Origin: Heterotrichella gracilis
Lineage: Eukaryota; Sar; Xanthophyceae; Tribonematales; Xanthonemataceae
Reading direction: 5' to 3'
Assembly: GCA_032358255.1 (NCBI GenBank)
Contig: JAULBX010025198.1
Coordinates: forward strand, 1-64,000
Length of the DNA: 64,000 nt
Below the pieces are notes generated by a model that saw nothing but the letters and a program-made list of their open reading frames with translations, was not told the DNA's origin and did not search any database. The position numbers and the translations under genes were made by a program. Shown here in pieces: positions 61,045 to 64,000 of the stretch. Each line of letters begins with the position of its first letter. Positions within the stretch are counted from its first letter, which is position 1.

Positions 61045-63219
61045 GGGGTTAACCTGTTGCGAACCCTAACTAAGGGTCGCCCTGGCCGAGGGGGGCGGAT
61101 GGTCGCCGGCGCCCTGGCGCGCTGTAGGCCAGGATTAGGGTCTTTTGTTGGGGTTTTGGATGCGAAGCGTTTTCAGGAGCACAGCTGCACCGGGGGGGCT
61201 TTACCTGCCAGGACTATGCCGCGGTCTTTTTCAGGATCCATCGCAACTTGGCGCATTGTTCAAATTTTATTGGACAATACGCGCCACTCCCTAGTGCTGC
61301 TGTGCATCGCATCCACCCCCATAGACTAGTGCATAATCTATCGTTCATTATCATGCTGTGGGAGCGCATGCTGCCATGCACCCCGGCATTGCACACGCCT
61401 TTTCACCGTGCCTAGTGCAGTTTCCCGCCCTAAAAGAACACAAAAAAGGTCAAGAATGAATCAAAATGCGGTGGGCTGAGAAGGTGCCTGCATTTGTTAT
61501 TTTATCTGCACCGTGCCATTGGTTGGTGTGGTGTCTAGTGTGCAAGTTGCGCTGTGGAAGTATCGTATGGGTGTCAAGAGTGTTGACACATTTTTTTGTT
61601 GCTAGGCGCTCTTGTGGTGGTTGCATGCATTGGTTGGCTGTGTGGAATGGTTTGGAATTCAAGTCCGAGCCTCGTCGGGAGCCTTAGGATGGTGCGCAGT
61701 TTTGGCAAATGAACAAGCATGAATGCCCTGCCTTCAACCCCGTCAAGGGATTTGGAGTGGAATGTCAACCGCACATGCGTTGCTGGTTAAAGCTTATTCT
61801 TGATTGACCAGCCTGTGGTGGTGGTGACTAACGTTATTTTCAGTTTAAGTAAGTTTCAAGTCTTGGACTGGCATGATCACTGGACGAGGGTCACAGTGAC
61901 TACAGTAGCTGTAGCATTTTACGTACAGTAACTGTGACAGTAACAGCACATTAATCATGATGACATTGTCTTAAATGTTGGCATGTATGGGCGGTCAGTG
62001 GAAACTGACTCGCAGCCTGACCCTGTGCACATGAAGGCTTCAGAATCTTCAATGGAATTGAATTTCTGGGCCCAAACTGGCAGTGAGTCAGAAAGAAGCA
62101 AGAAAGGGATTCCCGAACGCACAGAGGCGTAGTTAGGGGGCCACTGGCTCGCACCAGGGCACCACACCAGTACGGCTGCAGCCGCACCATGGTCAAGGTC
62201 AAGACTCAAAGCTCACTGAGTCTTGACAGGCTGCAGCCGCGCGCGCCACTAGCAGCCTAGACTAGTAGGTTCTGAGCCAATGACTCATGATGACACAGTC
62301 ACTGATCTCAGATCCCAGAGTCTGAGACAATCTTACAATGTATAGAATATCATAGAATTCAATTGAATCGTAGATGATTAGTTAACCATGGTACCATAAT
62401 TATTATTAAATTGACAGAGTATTGCATTATTATATTGCCATCGCCGACCAGATTCTGCAGCTGCAGCTCTGGAAATTGCACTTGACATAAGTGACGCAAC
62501 GTGATGCTAATAAATGATTTATTGACGCGAGTAACCATGGATCAGATGATGCGAGGCGCTACGGTAGGATTACGATACGGTAACCTATGCACTGCACTTC
62601 ACGAGTGTAGTACTACCCCAAAGGTGGCCGTGGCCTTGGGGGCCCTGCATGACAATGATCCACCACGCACCGGGTCCCGTCATTGTTTGTACCTACCACT
62701 TGGCAAGTACAGCAGCACCTAAACGCAACCAATGCCCAGCGCCGCGACGGCATAATATGATAGTATGTACGTGAAGGTTGCTGTCTGACCATCAGCGGTG
62801 CTGCATGCTGTGGGTAGTAGACCCCAGGGGATGCATGGGGCGCCGGCTGCCCACACCCACCCCTCATTGCCCGTCAGCCAGCTGCATGCTCCCTGTAAGC
62901 GCATATGCAGGGGCGTGAAGGATGTGCATGGTGCTAGGTGTCACCCAGCCGCATGTGCATGGCATGTTGATCACGAGGGCTGATCCGTGCTCTCCACAGA
63001 CAGGCTTCACTCCCCCCACTTTTGAGACCATCAACACTGGTGGGCTGGTGCAAGCTCGTGTAGAGCTGATCTCGAGCAATAGTGGGCTGATGCGTTCGGC
63101 TGATTTTTGAGTAATCACGGGCTGATCAGCGCCTTATTGGTCACTGGACTCCACCTCGATCCGTGCTTTCCGCTTAAGATTCCATCCCCCCCCCCCCCCG
63201 CCCCCTTCACATCCCAGGT
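61045..63219. other. intergenic region between two convergent genes
   Basis: The PA14 gene (plus) and the transporter-like gene (minus) end facing each other, so both 3' UTRs lie here. AT content rises between about 61800 and 62550. No coding exon, RNA gene or repeat array is recognised. A run of about 14 C lies at about 63187-63200. Confidence 0.45.
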
Positions 63220-64000
63220 CTACACCTTGGTCTCCCCGTCCAGCAGCGCCTTGCCCTCCCCTGCCGACATCTCATCCTCCCTCACAGGGACGGGCTTCAC
63301 CTGAGCGAGGTATGCAAGATGAGAAGGGGGTCTAATACAAATGAAAACACAGAGGTGAAACGGCAAGGAGGACCTGCTAGCACCAGCAGACCAAACAGCA
63401 GAGTAAACTGTAGAAACATGTCTAACACAAAACAGGAAGGAGATTAAAACGATAAACAGAAAGAAGTAAACAGGTGAAAGCATGCCGCAACAACAGGCAT
63501 TTACCTCCGCAGTCTGCGCGGCGCCATACGCCACCATGCCCATGACCGCCACCCCCATACCAAACACCTGGCGGGGGGACAGCGCGCCATCGAACAGGAG
63601 CCAGCCGCCCAGCAGCACCAGCATGGTCTTGATGTGGCCCATGACCTGCACAGGGTTTCAGGGTTTCGGGTTAGGGTTTTTATGGCCTGTCATTAGGGTT
63701 TTGATGGCCTGGGCAGTGCTTGGTGACCTGCATTCAGGTATTTGATGAGAAGCTTTCGTGGGGGAACCTTTTAGGGTTTTGATGCGGCGCTTTGAATGCG
63801 CGGGCCGTGAGCCGCAATACATTTACAACTTCAAACACTGGTACTAGAATGACTGTGTAGTTGGTCACATGGCCACCAGCAAAGCAGGCACACTAGCCAG
63901 CCAGCACTGCAACAGCGGCGCCCAGTTATATCCTGGCTAGTAAGGTCATTGAAATTCCCTAGTAGGGTACATGTGGTCTTCCCCTCACCTGGAATGTGAC
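63220..64000 (-). CDS. nucleotide-sugar/triose-phosphate transporter family protein, 3' end only
   Basis: Three minus-strand exon pieces are visible: 63989-64000 (edge of window), 63505-63645 and 63220-63300 with the stop. They join in phase to VTFQVMGHIKTMLVLLGGWLLF, then SPRQVFGMGVAVMGMVAYGAAQTAE and a short tail VKPVPVREDEMSAGEG. The xxGHxKTxLVLxxGWLLF block followed by a GxxxAxxGMxxY helix is the signature of the last two membrane helices of the plant drug/metabolite family that includes UDP-sugar and triose-phosphate antiporters. The likely role is import of an activated sugar into the Golgi lumen. Substrate cannot be told from the fragment. The acidic tail after the last helix should face the cytosol. 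Confidence 0.78.

Overview
This is nuclear DNA of a eukaryote, most likely a chlorophyte green alga. Genes are split into many short, GC-rich exons. Introns are short to medium (roughly 150-650 bases) and GT-AG. Plant-type telomere-like heptamers (CCCTAAA/TTTAGGG) are scattered through introns rather than at an end. The gene content (organelle-type lysyl-tRNA synthetase, TKL kinases, a secreted PA14 glycoprotein, a bZIP factor) also fits an alga. I reconstructed nine genes from splice sites and reading phase; almost all junctions join in frame.

Layout: a 3'-incomplete minus-strand gene resembling GDP-fucose O-fucosyltransferases (731-2773) diverges from a lysyl-tRNA synthetase (3622-8564). 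Next comes a large TKL-type protein kinase with a repetitive SPF-rich N-terminus (9752-20173). A ~6.7-7.6 kb tandem segmental duplication follows, each copy carrying a one-pass membrane pseudokinase gene (22584-26835 and ~29385-34651). Then come a bZIP regulator (37129-41763), a two-exon YbjQ/UPF0145 gene (43790-44709) lying between two copies of an unknown repeat, a membrane-anchored glycoside hydrolase family 2 enzyme (46350-51377), and a secreted PA14 protein with Cys-rich modules (52976-61044). The 3' end of a minus-strand nucleotide-sugar-transporter-like gene (63220 to the window edge) closes the window.

The most unusual signal is in the introns. In at least five genes, and at nearly every exon of the 9752-20173 kinase, introns contain one to three decayed tandem copies of the neighbouring exon edge together with its splice site. 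I call these exon-edge echoes. Several echoes have both an acceptor and a donor and would form in-frame microexons of 24, 30, 30 and 45 bases. They are often joined to telomere-like heptamers. This suggests introns here grow by tandem duplication across splice sites, leaving arrays of spare splice sites.

Functional themes are signalling (one kinase, two pseudokinases, all with SP-F phospho-site-like arrays) and the cell surface or glycan metabolism (fucosyltransferase-like, GH2, PA14 glycoprotein, sugar-nucleotide transporter-like). No genetic linkage between these should be assumed from neighbourhood alone in a eukaryote.
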